This document shows positions 10,406 through 21,984 of a DNA stretch of 64,000 nucleotides, one piece after another. A model generated the notes under the pieces. That model was not told the DNA's origin, ran no database searches, and was given only the letters and a program-made list of their open reading frames with translations. The translations under genes were made by a program, and so were the position numbers. Within the stretch, counting starts at the first letter, position 1. Each line of letters begins with the position of its first letter. The DNA is taken from the NCBI RefSeq assembly GCF_020042665.1, contig NZ_CP083376.1:1834001-1898000 (forward strand), read 5' to 3'. Source of the stretch: Pseudoxanthomonas sp. X-1 (lineage in GTDB: Bacteria; Pseudomonadota; Gammaproteobacteria; Xanthomonadales; Xanthomonadaceae).

Positions 10406-10831
10406 ATGAACGAGTTCGAGAACGTCACCGCTCCGCCGCCACCGCCGGCGGGCGCTCCATCGGCCGAGGACCGGCAGTGGGCCATGTTCGCCCATCTCTC
10501 GGCGCTGCTCGGCGGGCTGTTGACCTCCGGCTGGCTGGCCAGCCTGGGCTGCGTGATCGGCCCGCTGATCATCTGGCAGATCAAGAAGGACACGCTGCCC
10601 TTCGCCGCCGACCAGGCCAAGGAGGCGCTGAACTTCAACATCACCGTGGCCATCATCATGCTGGTGCTGACCCTGATCGGCCTGGTCACGCTGGGCATCG
10701 GTTTCATCGTGACCGGCCCGCTGATGCTGCTGGTGGGCATCGCCGCGCTGGTGTTCATCATCATCGCCGCGATCAAGTCCAACAACGGCGAGGCCTACCG
10801 CTATCCGTTCGCGCTGCGCCTGATCAAGTAA
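10406..10831 (+). CDS. DUF4870 small membrane protein
   Basis: This 141-residue protein has a Pro-rich N-terminal tail, then a DUF4870 (Tic20-like) body with about three hydrophobic helices. The family pattern WAMFAHLSALLGG, KEALNFNITV and the C-terminal AYRYPFALRLIK is clear. Function is unknown. A GAAACG spacer and GCGAG-type site precede the ATG. A strong terminator follows at 10841 and a divergent-codon paralogue begins at 10903. Confidence 0.85.
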   Translation: MNEFENVTAPPPPPAGAPSAEDRQWAMFAHLSALLGGLLTSGWLASLGCVIGPLIIWQIKKDTLPFAADQAKEALNFNITVAIIMLVLTLIGLVTLGIGFIVTGPLMLLVGIAALVFIIIAAIKSNNGEAYRYPFALRLIK

Positions 10832-10840
10832 GGTGCGATG

Positions 10841-10868
10841 AAAGAGCCCCGCCAATGCGGGGCTCTTT
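10841..10868 (+). terminator. Rho-independent terminator after the first DUF4870 gene
   Basis: A perfect 12-base inverted repeat (aaagagccccgc / gcggggctcttt) with loop caat starts 9 bases after the stop codon. The 3' arm ends in TTT. Confidence 0.88.
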
Positions 10869-10902
10869 CGCGTTGCATCATCCGCTTCATTGAACGCCAA
10901 CC

Positions 10903-11316
10903 ATGGATTGCGGCATGCAGGACTTTGATGACTCCGGGCTCGCGCCGATAGCCGGCACGCCAAGCAAGGAGGCGCGCGTTCTGGCGGCATTGGGCCATGC
11001 CATCGCATTTTCTGGTTTGTTTACGTGGGGCGTCGGCAGCCTGCTTGGGCCGTTACTGGTATGGGCGGCCTATCGCGATGTGATGCCTTTCGTGGGTGGC
11101 CATGCCCGGGAAGCGCTCAACTTCAATCTCACCGTGTTGCTGGTCTGTGCGGTGCTCGCGGTGCCGGCGCTGGTGATCTTCGGCGCTGGCTTGCTGTTTG
11201 TGCCGCTGATCCTGATCGTCGTGTTCGGCTGGCTTGTACTGACATTCTTTGCCATGTTGAAAGCGGGTTTAGGGCTGGCATACCGCTATCCGTTCGCACT
11301 GCGCCTGATCAGGTAA
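10903..11316 (+). CDS. Second DUF4870 small membrane protein
   Basis: This 137-residue paralogue of the preceding protein shares AREALNFNLTV and the same C-terminus, AYRYPFALRLIR. An ATG at 10915 is an alternative start. Codon use is unlike its neighbours, with ATA, TTA, GTA, TCT, GGT and TTT codons that are nearly absent nearby, so it may have been acquired rather than locally duplicated. Function is unknown. The 180 bases after it show nothing I can identify. Confidence 0.8.
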   Translation: MDCGMQDFDDSGLAPIAGTPSKEARVLAALGHAIAFSGLFTWGVGSLLGPLLVWAAYRDVMPFVGGHAREALNFNLTVLLVCAVLAVPALVIFGAGLLFVPLILIVVFGWLVLTFFAMLKAGLGLAYRYPFALRLIR

Positions 11317-11496
11317 TCGCGCTTTTCGCAGGCGATGGACGACAGCAGCCCGGATCCGGCCAGGCCTTCTCATGTCCGTTACCGGGAGGGAGGCCGCGCT
11401 TTGGGCCTGCCCGCACCTGAATCCGTCGCACCCTCGGTCAACGGCGCGTGGGCCGCAGCCGTTTGCTTGGGTTGAATCCGCCCGAGACCTGCGCCC

Positions 11497-12882
11497 ATGA
11501 CCCGCCAGCATGCCGTCAGTGCCGCCAATCGCTTCGGCCTGGGTGCCCGCCCTGGCGAGCTGTCCGGGCTGGACGATCCCCAGAGCTGGCTGCTGGCCCA
11601 GCTACGCCCGGCGCCCGTGCCCGCCGCATTGGCCGCGCTGCCGGGCAGCCTGGATTACCTCCAGCAAGACATCGCCCTGCAGCAGGCCCGGCGCGAGGCC
11701 AAACGCGAGGGTCGCGAGCAGCCCAAGTCGCTGGCCAGGACGCTGCGCCAGGGTCAGCTGGGCGAACTCACCGCGCGCTACCGGGTGGCCGTGGACAGCC
11801 AGGCCAGCTTCGTCGAGCGGATGGTGCGGTTCTGGTCCAACCACTTCGCCGTGTCGGTGGACAAGCGCGTGGCCGCGCCCTACGCCGCGCCCATGGAGCG
11901 TGAGGCCATCCGCCCGCACGTCACCGGCCAGTTCGGGCAACTGCTCCTGGCGGTGGAGACGCATCCGGCGATGCTGCGCTTCCTGGACAATGCCCGGTCG
12001 GTCGGCGCGGATTCGATGCTGGCCCAACGGGTGCGCCGGCGCGACCCGGACAAGGCGCCCGGGCTCAACGAGAACCTGGCCCGCGAGATCCTCGAGCTGC
12101 ACACCGTCGGTGCCAATGGCGGCTATACGCAGGCCGATGTGACCGAGTTCGCAAAGGCCATCACCGGCTGGGGCGTGCCGGGCCCGCAGGACTTCCGCCG
12201 CGGCGGCGTGGAAAGCGCTTTCGTGTTCCGCCCCGCCGCGCATGAGGAAGGCGCGCGCACGGTGATGGGCAGGCGCTATGCGCAGTCGGGCATGGCCCAG
12301 GGGCGCGCCATCCTGGCCGATCTGGCGGTGCATCCGGCCACGGCGCGGCATGTGTCCACCAAGATCGCGCGGCACCTGATCCGCGACACGCCGCCGCCGG
12401 CGGTGATCGAGGCGATGTGCCAGGCTTGGGCCAGGACCGATGGCGACCTGGCGGCCGTCTACACCGCGCTGATCCGCCACCCCGCCGCCTGGGACGCGCA
12501 GGCGCGCAAGTTCAAGACGCCCGACGACTACGTGGTCTCCGCGTTGCGCGCCGGCGGCGCGCTGGACGATCGCCGGCCGCAGGCGCTGGTCGCGCTGCTG
12601 GGGCGCATGGGGCAGCCGCCGTTCACGCCGCGCTCGCCGGCGGGCTTCGAGGACGATGCGGCCCAGTGGAGCGGCCCGGACGCGCTTTGGAAGCGCGTGC
12701 AGAGTGCGCAGGCGCTGGCCGAGGCCGTGCCCGAGGAACGGCTCGATCCACTGCGCACCGCGCAGATCGTCTTCGCCGACACGCTCGATGGCGACACCGC
12801 GACCATGCTCCGGCGCGCCGAGTCGCCGCGCGACGGTCTGGCGCTGCTGTTCGCCAGCCCTGCTTTCCAGTGGCGGGCCTAG
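11497..12882 (+). CDS. DUF1800 domain protein
   Basis: This 461-residue protein matches the DUF1800 family: AANRFGLGARPGE at the N-terminus, MVRFWSNHFAVSVDK, NENLAREILELHTVG and DVTEFAKAITGWGV. No clear signal peptide is visible at this start. DUF1800 genes are almost always followed by a DUF1501 gene, as here (145 bases downstream). The pair is thought to act at the cell surface or periplasm, but no reaction is established. Confidence 0.88.
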   Translation: MTRQHAVSAANRFGLGARPGELSGLDDPQSWLLAQLRPAPVPAALAALPGSLDYLQQDIALQQARREAKREGREQPKSLARTLRQGQLGELTARYRVAVDSQASFVERMVRFWSNHFAVSVDKRVAAPYAAPMEREAIRPHVTGQFGQLLLAVETHPAMLRFLDNARSVGADSMLAQRVRRRDPDKAPGLNENLAREILELHTVGANGGYTQADVTEFAKAITGWGVPGPQDFRRGGVESAFVFRPAAHEEGARTVMGRRYAQSGMAQGRAILADLAVHPATARHVSTKIARHLIRDTPPPAVIEAMCQAWARTDGDLAAVYTALIRHPAAWDAQARKFKTPDDYVVSALRAGGALDDRRPQALVALLGRMGQPPFTPRSPAGFEDDAAQWSGPDALWKRVQSAQALAEAVPEERLDPLRTAQIVFADTLDGDTATMLRRAESPRDGLALLFASPAFQWRA

Positions 12883-12942
12883 GGCTGATCTCGCCCTTCG
12901 GTGTGTAGGCCTGAACTGTCTTCCGCGAAAGGTCCGATCGTC

Positions 12943-12962
12943 ATTCCCGCGCAGGCGGGAAT
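12943..12962. repeat. REP-like hairpin (attcccgc...gcgggaat)
   Basis: A perfect 8-base inverted repeat with loop gcag, embedded in the context cgtcattcccgc...aatccatgg, between the DUF1800 and DUF1501 genes. The same family appears as a doublet at 35953-36033. Confidence 0.7.
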
Positions 12963-13027
12963 CCATGGACGTCGAGGTCGGACATGTCATCAACCCCAAG
13001 CACCACGATCCTGCTGAGAGGCCACGC

Positions 13028-14185
<1,158 letters not shown>

Positions 14186-14250
14186 CGACACCCGTCTGGC
14201 CCGCGTGGGGACGGACGGTGGCGTGTCCTCAAGGAGGCCGGCTTAAAGAC

Positions 14251-15129
14251 TCAATGCCCGCGCCGCACGGTCAGCTCGCCCAGCGCGGCCAGCGCGTTGG
14301 CGCGTTCGCCGAAGGGGGCAAGCAGGTCGCGCATCTGCACGGCCAGTTCGTCGAGCCGGGCCTTGGCGCCGTCCATGCCGAGCAGGGCGGGGTAGGTGGA
14401 CTTGTCTTGGGCGGCGTCCTTGCCGGCGGTCTTGCCGAGGGTCTCGGAGCTGGCTTCGACATCGAGGATGTCGTCGCGCACCTGGAAGGCCAGGCCGAGC
14501 GCGTCGGCGAAGCGGTCCAGGCGCTGCAGCGTGTCCGCGTCCGCGCCGCCGGCCAGCGCGCCCAGCCGCACGCTGGCGCGGATCAGCGCGCCGGTCTTGA
14601 GCGCGTGCATGTGCTGCAGCGCGGACAGCGACTGCTGCTGGCCGGTGGCGTCGATGTCCAGCGCCTGGCCGCCGCACATGCCGGCCGCGCCGCTGGCGGT
14701 GGCCAGCGCGCGCAGCCAGGCCACGCGCAAGGCCGGATCGGCGTCGCTGTCGGCGAGCACTTCGAAGGCGCGCGTCTGCAGCGCATCGCCGGCCAGGATC
14801 GCGGTGGCTTCGTCGAAGGCCACGTGCACGGTCGGTCGGCCGCGGCGCATCGCGTCGTCGTCCATCGCCGGCAGGTCGTCGTGCACAAGCGAATAGGCGT
14901 GGATCAGTTCCACTGCCGCGGCCGGCGCATCGAGCGCGGCTTCATCGGCGCCGGTCAGCGTGCCGGCCGCGTAGACCAGCAGCGGGCGCATGCGCTTGCC
15001 GCCGCCGAGCACGGCGTGGCGCATCGCCGCATGCAGGCGCTGGGGCGCGAGGTCAGGAGCGGGCAGCGCCGCTTCCAGCGTCAGTTCGACGCGCCGTGCC
15101 CAGCGCGCGAATGCGGGCTCACTGCCCAT
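14251..15129 (-). CDS. ispA: Farnesyl diphosphate synthase (geranyltranstransferase)
   Basis: This 292-residue trans-prenyltransferase condenses IPP with DMAPP and GPP to make farnesyl diphosphate in the cytosol. Both aspartate-rich motifs are present: DDLPAMDDD (first, with two bases between the DD pairs as in bacterial FPP synthases) and DDILD (second), plus [10 protein letters not shown]. It feeds undecaprenyl diphosphate and quinone synthesis, linking it to dxr, uppS and cdsA later in this window. It overlaps the end of xseB by 11 bases, as in many gammaproteobacteria. Confidence 0.93.
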   Translation of the reverse strand: MGSEPAFARWARRVELTLEAALPAPDLAPQRLHAAMRHAVLGGGKRMRPLLVYAAGTLTGADEAALDAPAAAVELIHAYSLVHDDLPAMDDDAMRRGRPTVHVAFDEATAILAGDALQTRAFEVLADSDADPALRVAWLRALATASGAAGMCGGQALDIDATGQQQSLSALQHMHALKTGALIRASVRLGALAGGADADTLQRLDRFADALGLAFQVRDDILDVEASSETLGKTAGKDAAQDKSTYPALLGMDGAKARLDELAVQMRDLLAPFGERANALAALGELTVRRGH

Positions 15130-15379
15130 CGGGCAGGGGCGCGAAGGGCTCGGCAGTCTCGGGGCGGTCCGGATCGGTGAGCAGGCGCACGCGCAGCTCG
15201 GCCTGCTCCAGCGCCGTGCGGCAGCTGCGGTACAGGCCGACGCCGCGCTCGTAGGCGGCCAGCGACTCTTCCAGGCTCAGGTCGCCCTGTTCCATGCGCG
15301 CGACCAGCTGTTCCAGCTCGTCCAGCGATTGCTCGAAATGCGCCACGGGCGAGGCGTCGGCGGTCGGTTTCTTGGCCAT
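15119..15379 (-). CDS. xseB: Exodeoxyribonuclease VII small subunit
   Basis: The 86-residue product has the XseB signature [33 protein letters not shown]. It binds the large subunit XseA (not in this window) to form the single-strand exonuclease. I start at ATG 15379 ([11 protein letters not shown]); a frame extension to 15418 would overlap tilS and does not resemble the family. It is translated together with ispA. Confidence 0.92.
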   Translation of the reverse strand: MAKKPTADASPVAHFEQSLDELEQLVARMEQGDLSLEESLAAYERGVGLYRSCRTALEQAELRVRLLTDPDRPETAEPFAPLPDGQ

Positions 15380-15414
15380 GGGCAAAGTGTGCGGGCCGCG
15401 TCGCGAAGGGTCAA

Positions 15415-16710
15415 TCAAACGCCGTCCGGCGGCGTCCAGCGCAGCCGCGCATCGCGCGCGTCCAGCCAGGCCTGGAACGCGCCGGAGAGGATGCGCTCAC
15501 CCATCGCCAGCACGCGGCCTTCGCCATCGCGCAGCAGCGGCAGCTGCGCACGCTGCCACGGCGGGATGCCTGCCTCCTGCAGCACGTGCTTGAGCGCATG
15601 CGAGTGCGTCCGCCCGGCCAGCTCGATGCGCTCGCCGCCCTGGCGCGCGCCGACCTGCACCGGGGCGTCGAACACCGCGCCGTGCAGCCCAAGCTCGCCG
15701 CCGCCGGGCAGCGCCAGCGGCGCATCGCCGCGCCAGAGCACCCGCCAGCCGCGTGGCAGCGGCACCGGCACGCGGCCGGCGTGCAGCAGGTCGCGCCAGC
15801 GCTGCAGGCGCGCATCGCCCCAGTCGAAACGCGCCTGCGCGTCGCCCCCGGCGCCCAGCAGGCTGGTCTCCAGCTGGGCGATGCCCTGCGCCGGCAGCGG
15901 CGGCAGGCCCAGCGAGGCGATCCAGCGACGCACGGCGCGCGCCCGCGCATCGGGCGTCAGCGCGCGCAGTGCGGGCACCGACAGCAGGTGCGTGTCATCG
16001 GTGCGCACGCGGTCCAGCGCCTCCTGGTCCAGCTGCTGCAGCAGCGCGTCGGCCTGCGCGCTCAGCGCGGCACTGCGCGCCAGCGCGGCGTCGGCGTGCG
16101 GCCAGCGCTCGCGCAGCAGGGGCAGCACGCGATGGCGCAGGAAGTTGCGGTCCAGCGCGGCGTCGGCGTTGCTGGGGTCCTCGATCCAGTGCAGGCCGTG
16201 GGCCTGCGCGTAGGCCAGGATCGCGCAGCGCGGCAGGTCGAGCCACGGCCGCCACAGCTGCCCCTGCGCGAACGGGCGCAGCGGCCGCATCGCCGCCAGG
16301 CCTTCGGGACCCGAGGCGCGCAGGGCCCGCAGCAGGAAAGTCTCGGCCTGGTCGTCGCGGTGATGGGCGGCGACGAGCAGCTCGCCCGGGCGCAGGACGC
16401 GGGCGAAGGCGGCGTGGCGTGCGCGGCGCGCGGCGGCTTCCAGTCCATCACCGGCGCGCTCGACGATGACGCGTTCGACCTGCAGCGGCAGCCGCAGCCG
16501 CGCGCACAGCGCCACGCAGTGCGCTTCCCAGGCGTCGGCGTCGGCCTGCAGGCCGTGGTGCACGTGCACGGCGCGCACGCGGCCGGGCCAGGCCGCGGCC
16601 AGTGCGTGCAGCAGGGCGGTGGAATCCAGCCCGCCGCTCAGCGCCACGCACAGCGACGTCGCCGGCTCGGAGGCGGGCAGGGCGGCGAGCAGATCGGTCG
16701 GTGAGGCCAT
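15415..16710 (-). CDS. tilS: tRNA(Ile)-lysidine synthase
   Basis: This 431-residue enzyme uses ATP and lysine to convert the wobble cytidine of tRNA-Ile(CAU) to lysidine, so the tRNA reads AUA. The PP-loop SGGLDS is at residues 25-30; [15 protein letters not shown] and [23 protein letters not shown] follow. The C-terminal half carries the tRNA-binding TilS_C region. I start at ATG 16710 (MASPTDLL). The tilS-xseB-ispA order runs leftward with small gaps, probably one operon. Confidence 0.92.
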   Translation of the reverse strand: MASPTDLLAALPASEPATSLCVALSGGLDSTALLHALAAAWPGRVRAVHVHHGLQADADAWEAHCVALCARLRLPLQVERVIVERAGDGLEAAARRARHAAFARVLRPGELLVAAHHRDDQAETFLLRALRASGPEGLAAMRPLRPFAQGQLWRPWLDLPRCAILAYAQAHGLHWIEDPSNADAALDRNFLRHRVLPLLRERWPHADAALARSAALSAQADALLQQLDQEALDRVRTDDTHLLSVPALRALTPDARARAVRRWIASLGLPPLPAQGIAQLETSLLGAGGDAQARFDWGDARLQRWRDLLHAGRVPVPLPRGWRVLWRGDAPLALPGGGELGLHGAVFDAPVQVGARQGGERIELAGRTHSHALKHVLQEAGIPPWQRAQLPLLRDGEGRVLAMGERILSGAFQAWLDARDARLRWTPPDGV

Positions 16711-17046
16711 CGGACGATGGTGCCACGCAGGCCACGGCGCGGCGACGCGCTTGAGCGGCCCTGCTGGACGCAGCGGAAGGGACACATGAAGCAGCGTGCC
16801 TCGATCTTCCGTTCGCGCATGTTCGTCGTGACGGTCGAGTGCCGTGTTCGATGGCAGCGGGCCACCTTGGCGCAAGCAATCCCGGGAGGCATCGGCGGAT
16901 GACCGATGCCCGTATCCAGCATCCAGGTCCGGTCGTCGGCGCACGGGGCAGACGACATGGAAGTTCCCCCATCCGGCCCGCGTCGGTCTCGCCGCGCGAG
17001 ACGCCGCCCCGCTACAGTGGCACCCGGTTTTCTCCAGGAACGCTTC
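16711..17046. other. Divergent tilS/radA intergenic region
   Basis: In 336 bases I see no gene, terminator or clear sigma-70 promoter. Short open frames exist, but none has family-like sequence. It must hold the promoters for tilS (leftward) and radA (rightward). No ribosome site of note precedes the radA ATG apart from a weak AGGAA at about 17037. Confidence 0.5.
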
Positions 17047-18441
<1,395 letters not shown>

Positions 18442-18513
18442 GTCTTCGCCTCGGCCGGAGCGCAGCGCAGGCAGTGCTTGCACAGTAGGCGTTCCGCCTG
18501 TCGAGCGCTTGGC

Positions 18514-18600
18514 TGTGGGAGCCTGCTTGGTGGGAGCCGCCATGGCGGCCATGAGGCTTTACCGGGAACGCCTCCATCGCCGCCAGGGCGGCTCCCATGG
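18514..18600. repeat. GGGAGCCGCCATGGCGGC hairpin repeat
   Basis: The arms gggagccgccatggcggc (from about 18532) and gccgccagggcggctccc (to about 18596) are near-complementary and enclose a loop with the typical ctttaccgggaacg core. I associate this kind of repeat with intergenic regions of Stenotrophomonas and Pseudoxanthomonas. It lies between the convergent radA and tsf genes. Confidence 0.75.
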
Positions 18601-18611
18601 GCGCTGGAAAG

Positions 18612-18640
18612 CGAAAGGCCGCGGTATCCGCGGCCTTTCG
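18612..18640. terminator. Bidirectional terminator between radA and tsf
   Basis: A perfect 13-base inverted repeat (cgaaaggccgcgg / ccgcggcctttcg) with loop tat. It ends the rpsB-tsf operon 26 bases after the tsf stop and can serve radA from the other side. Confidence 0.85.
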
Positions 18641-18665
18641 TGTGTTGCTTGGGAGCGCGTGGCGA

Positions 18666-19544
<879 letters not shown>

Positions 19545-19603
19545 GGTGATGACCTCAGTTGGGAATGGGGTGGACGGCGCAGGCGCCGATCCTTGAAGCG
19601 ACA

Positions 19604-19627
19604 GCGGCGGAGCCTTGGCTCCGCCGC
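19604..19627 (-). other. GC hairpin in the rpsB-tsf intercistronic region
   Basis: A perfect 11-base inverted repeat (gcggcggagcc / ggctccgccgc) with only two loop bases. It lacks a T-run on the transcribed strand, so it is more likely an RNA stability or partial-attenuation element than a full terminator. Confidence 0.5.
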
Positions 19628-19675
19628 CCTGAGCCGGCGCACAGTGGCGCGCCGGCGTTGCACGGCCGTGACGCC

Positions 19676-20461
<786 letters not shown>

Positions 20462-20657
20462 CGTGAAAAACTCCAAGGCAATGGAACCGGCCGCGCGCTT
20501 GGGATGCGGCACTGATGGTTCCGGGGTTGGGCCTCCCTGCGGCGTCCGTGGCCGAACCTTCAACGAAGGCACCCCGGCACGGGCTGTGGCAGCAGGTGTG
20601 TATTCGCCGGTGACGCCCGGCGTGGGCGGTGTCCGCAGGGCCAGGGGCCTCGCAGAG
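20462..20657 (-). promoter_or_regulatory. Long rpsB 5' leader
   Basis: If transcription begins about 7 bases after the -10 box at 20665, the untranslated leader is about 195 bases, long for this compact genome. It holds a small perfect hairpin (ccttc-gtt-gaagg, about 20557-20569) and several GC stems. In E. coli S2 represses its own operon through the rpsB leader. The length here fits such control, but I cannot identify the S2 site. Confidence 0.5.
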
Positions 20658-20664
20658 CCGGAGG

Positions 20665-20694
20665 ATTATAGCCGGCGTGGGCGGCGTGGCGCAA
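20665..20694 (-). promoter_or_regulatory. rpsB-tsf sigma-70 promoter
   Basis: Reading leftward: -35 ttgcgc (20694-20689), an 18-base spacer, then a consensus -10 tataat (20670-20665). It is the best promoter match in the window and sits where a ribosomal protein operon needs one. Confidence 0.75.
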
Positions 20695-20710
20695 ACCGCG
20701 CCATCGCGGG

Positions 20711-20782
20711 TCAGGCGAGCAGCGGGCAGGCGGTGATCAGGATGACGAGCAGCAGCAGACGGCGGGAGGAGGACAGGCGCAT
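20711..20782 (-). CDS. Possible 23-residue lipopeptide (unknown)
   Basis: A tiny frame encodes a basic start (RLSSSRR), a hydrophobic stretch (LLLLVILI) and TACPLLA. The ITAC tetrad fits a lipobox, so the processed product would be a five-residue lipopeptide. The ribosome site is weak (GGAA 13 bases upstream). It lies between the pilus locus and the rpsB promoter. It may be real, a remnant of a longer lipoprotein, or chance. Confidence 0.25.
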   Translation of the reverse strand: MRLSSSRRLLLLVILITACPLLA

Positions 20783-20793
20783 GGGGGAATGTT

Positions 20794-20833
20794 CCGGCGG
20801 AAGGTGGACGGGGCGGGTTGCCCTGTCCGCCGG
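20794..20833 (-). terminator. Candidate terminator hairpin downstream of the pilus locus
   Basis: Outer arms ccggcgga/tccgccgg (8 bases, perfect) enclose a second stem, ggacgggg/ccctgtcc. It lies about 130 bases after the last pilus gene. No T-run is present, so it is tentative. Confidence 0.4.
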
Positions 20834-20964
20834 AGCCATGCAGGGCGCATGCCAACTCCAGCGCCGCCTGTGAAATGGCCACGTGGCGGGCCTCGCGGCC
20901 GTGCGCGCGCGGCTCGGACGGATCGGGGGCGTTCCCGGCCGCGGCTCAGGTCTGACCCTGCGCG

Positions 20965-21984
20965 TCAGTAGGTGATGGTCACGGTGATGGTGTCGCTGTA
21001 GCTTCCGGCGGCCGCGGTCTGCCCGGACGGTACCCGGCCGTAGACGGTGGTGGTCTGGGCGGCGCCCGTCCCGGTGCCCTGCAGGGTGTCGCTGTTCAGG
21101 CTGTTGCCCCAGCGCTGGCTGCGCGCGGGATCGAGGTACAGGTCGTAGGCGACGTACTGGGCGGTCGTGCCCAGGCGCATGCGCCGCTGGCCGAGCAGGG
21201 CGTTGCCGCCATTGTCCAGTCCCAGCTGCCAGGCCGTGCGCCGCGTGCAGGTCAGGCCGATGGCGGAGGTCTGGTCGATGTTGCCGGCGATGAAGCCCGA
21301 GACGCTGCCGAAGTCCAGATCGCTGGCGCTGTAGGCGTAGCACTGCCCCGGCACGTTGGCGGACACGACGAACGGGAAGGCGTCGTTGGTCGTCGTCGCG
21401 CCGCCGATGTTGCAGGCGGCGGGATAGCTCGCCGCCGCGCCCAGCAGGGGCGTGTTGGCCGCATAGGTGAGCACCGTGCTGGCGCCGGCGAAGGTGCTGC
21501 CATAGCTGCCGGCCGCCAGCGCCTGGTTGGCCGGAATGCGACCGTAGATGGTCACGGTCTGCGCCTGCGAGCCGCCGACCAGGACCGGAACCGCGTAGTC
21601 GAAGTCCAGCACCAGCACCGTGTTGACCGCATTGCCCAGCGCGCCCCAGATCTGGCTTCGGGCCGGATCCAGATAGAGCTGGTAGTTGAGCGTGTCGCCG
21701 TCGGCGTTGCGCAGCCGGCGCGGGGACAGCGAGGTGTCGACGCTGCCCGGGCCCAGGCCCACGCACAGCCGCACCTTGGTGTTGCTCAGCACAGCCAGCG
21801 CGGCGGTGTTGCAGGTGACGACGAACGAGGTGGCGGTATCGGTGGGCTGCGTGGTCGCGGCGTTGCCGAACGCCAGCACCGTCGGCGTCGTGGCGGTACA
21901 CACGGTCGCCGCGCGTGCGCGCGGCGACCACGCCCAGAGCGCCAGCAGGGCCAGCAGCAGGCAGCACGGCAGACATCGGCTCAT
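20965..21984 (-). CDS. Spore coat U domain protein, probable pilus tip adhesin (CsuE-like)
   Basis: This 339-residue protein has a signal peptide (cleavage after ARA, about residue 25) and two tandem SCPU domains. Each repeats LYLDPARSQxWG and closes with a Tyr-ended beta-strand (GSYGSTFAGASTVLTY and GSYSDTITVTITY). In Csu-type (archaic, sigma) chaperone-usher pili, a two-domain SCPU protein forms the tip. It overlaps the usher stop by four bases, so it is last in the operon order major subunit - chaperone - usher - tip. Confidence 0.85.
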   Translation of the reverse strand: MSRCLPCCLLLALLALWAWSPRARAATVCTATTPTVLAFGNAATTQPTDTATSFVVTCNTAALAVLSNTKVRLCVGLGPGSVDTSLSPRRLRNADGDTLNYQLYLDPARSQIWGALGNAVNTVLVLDFDYAVPVLVGGSQAQTVTIYGRIPANQALAAGSYGSTFAGASTVLTYAANTPLLGAAASYPAACNIGGATTTNDAFPFVVSANVPGQCYAYSASDLDFGSVSGFIAGNIDQTSAIGLTCTRRTAWQLGLDNGGNALLGQRRMRLGTTAQYVAYDLYLDPARSQRWGNSLNSDTLQGTGTGAAQTTTVYGRVPSGQTAAAGSYSDTITVTITY

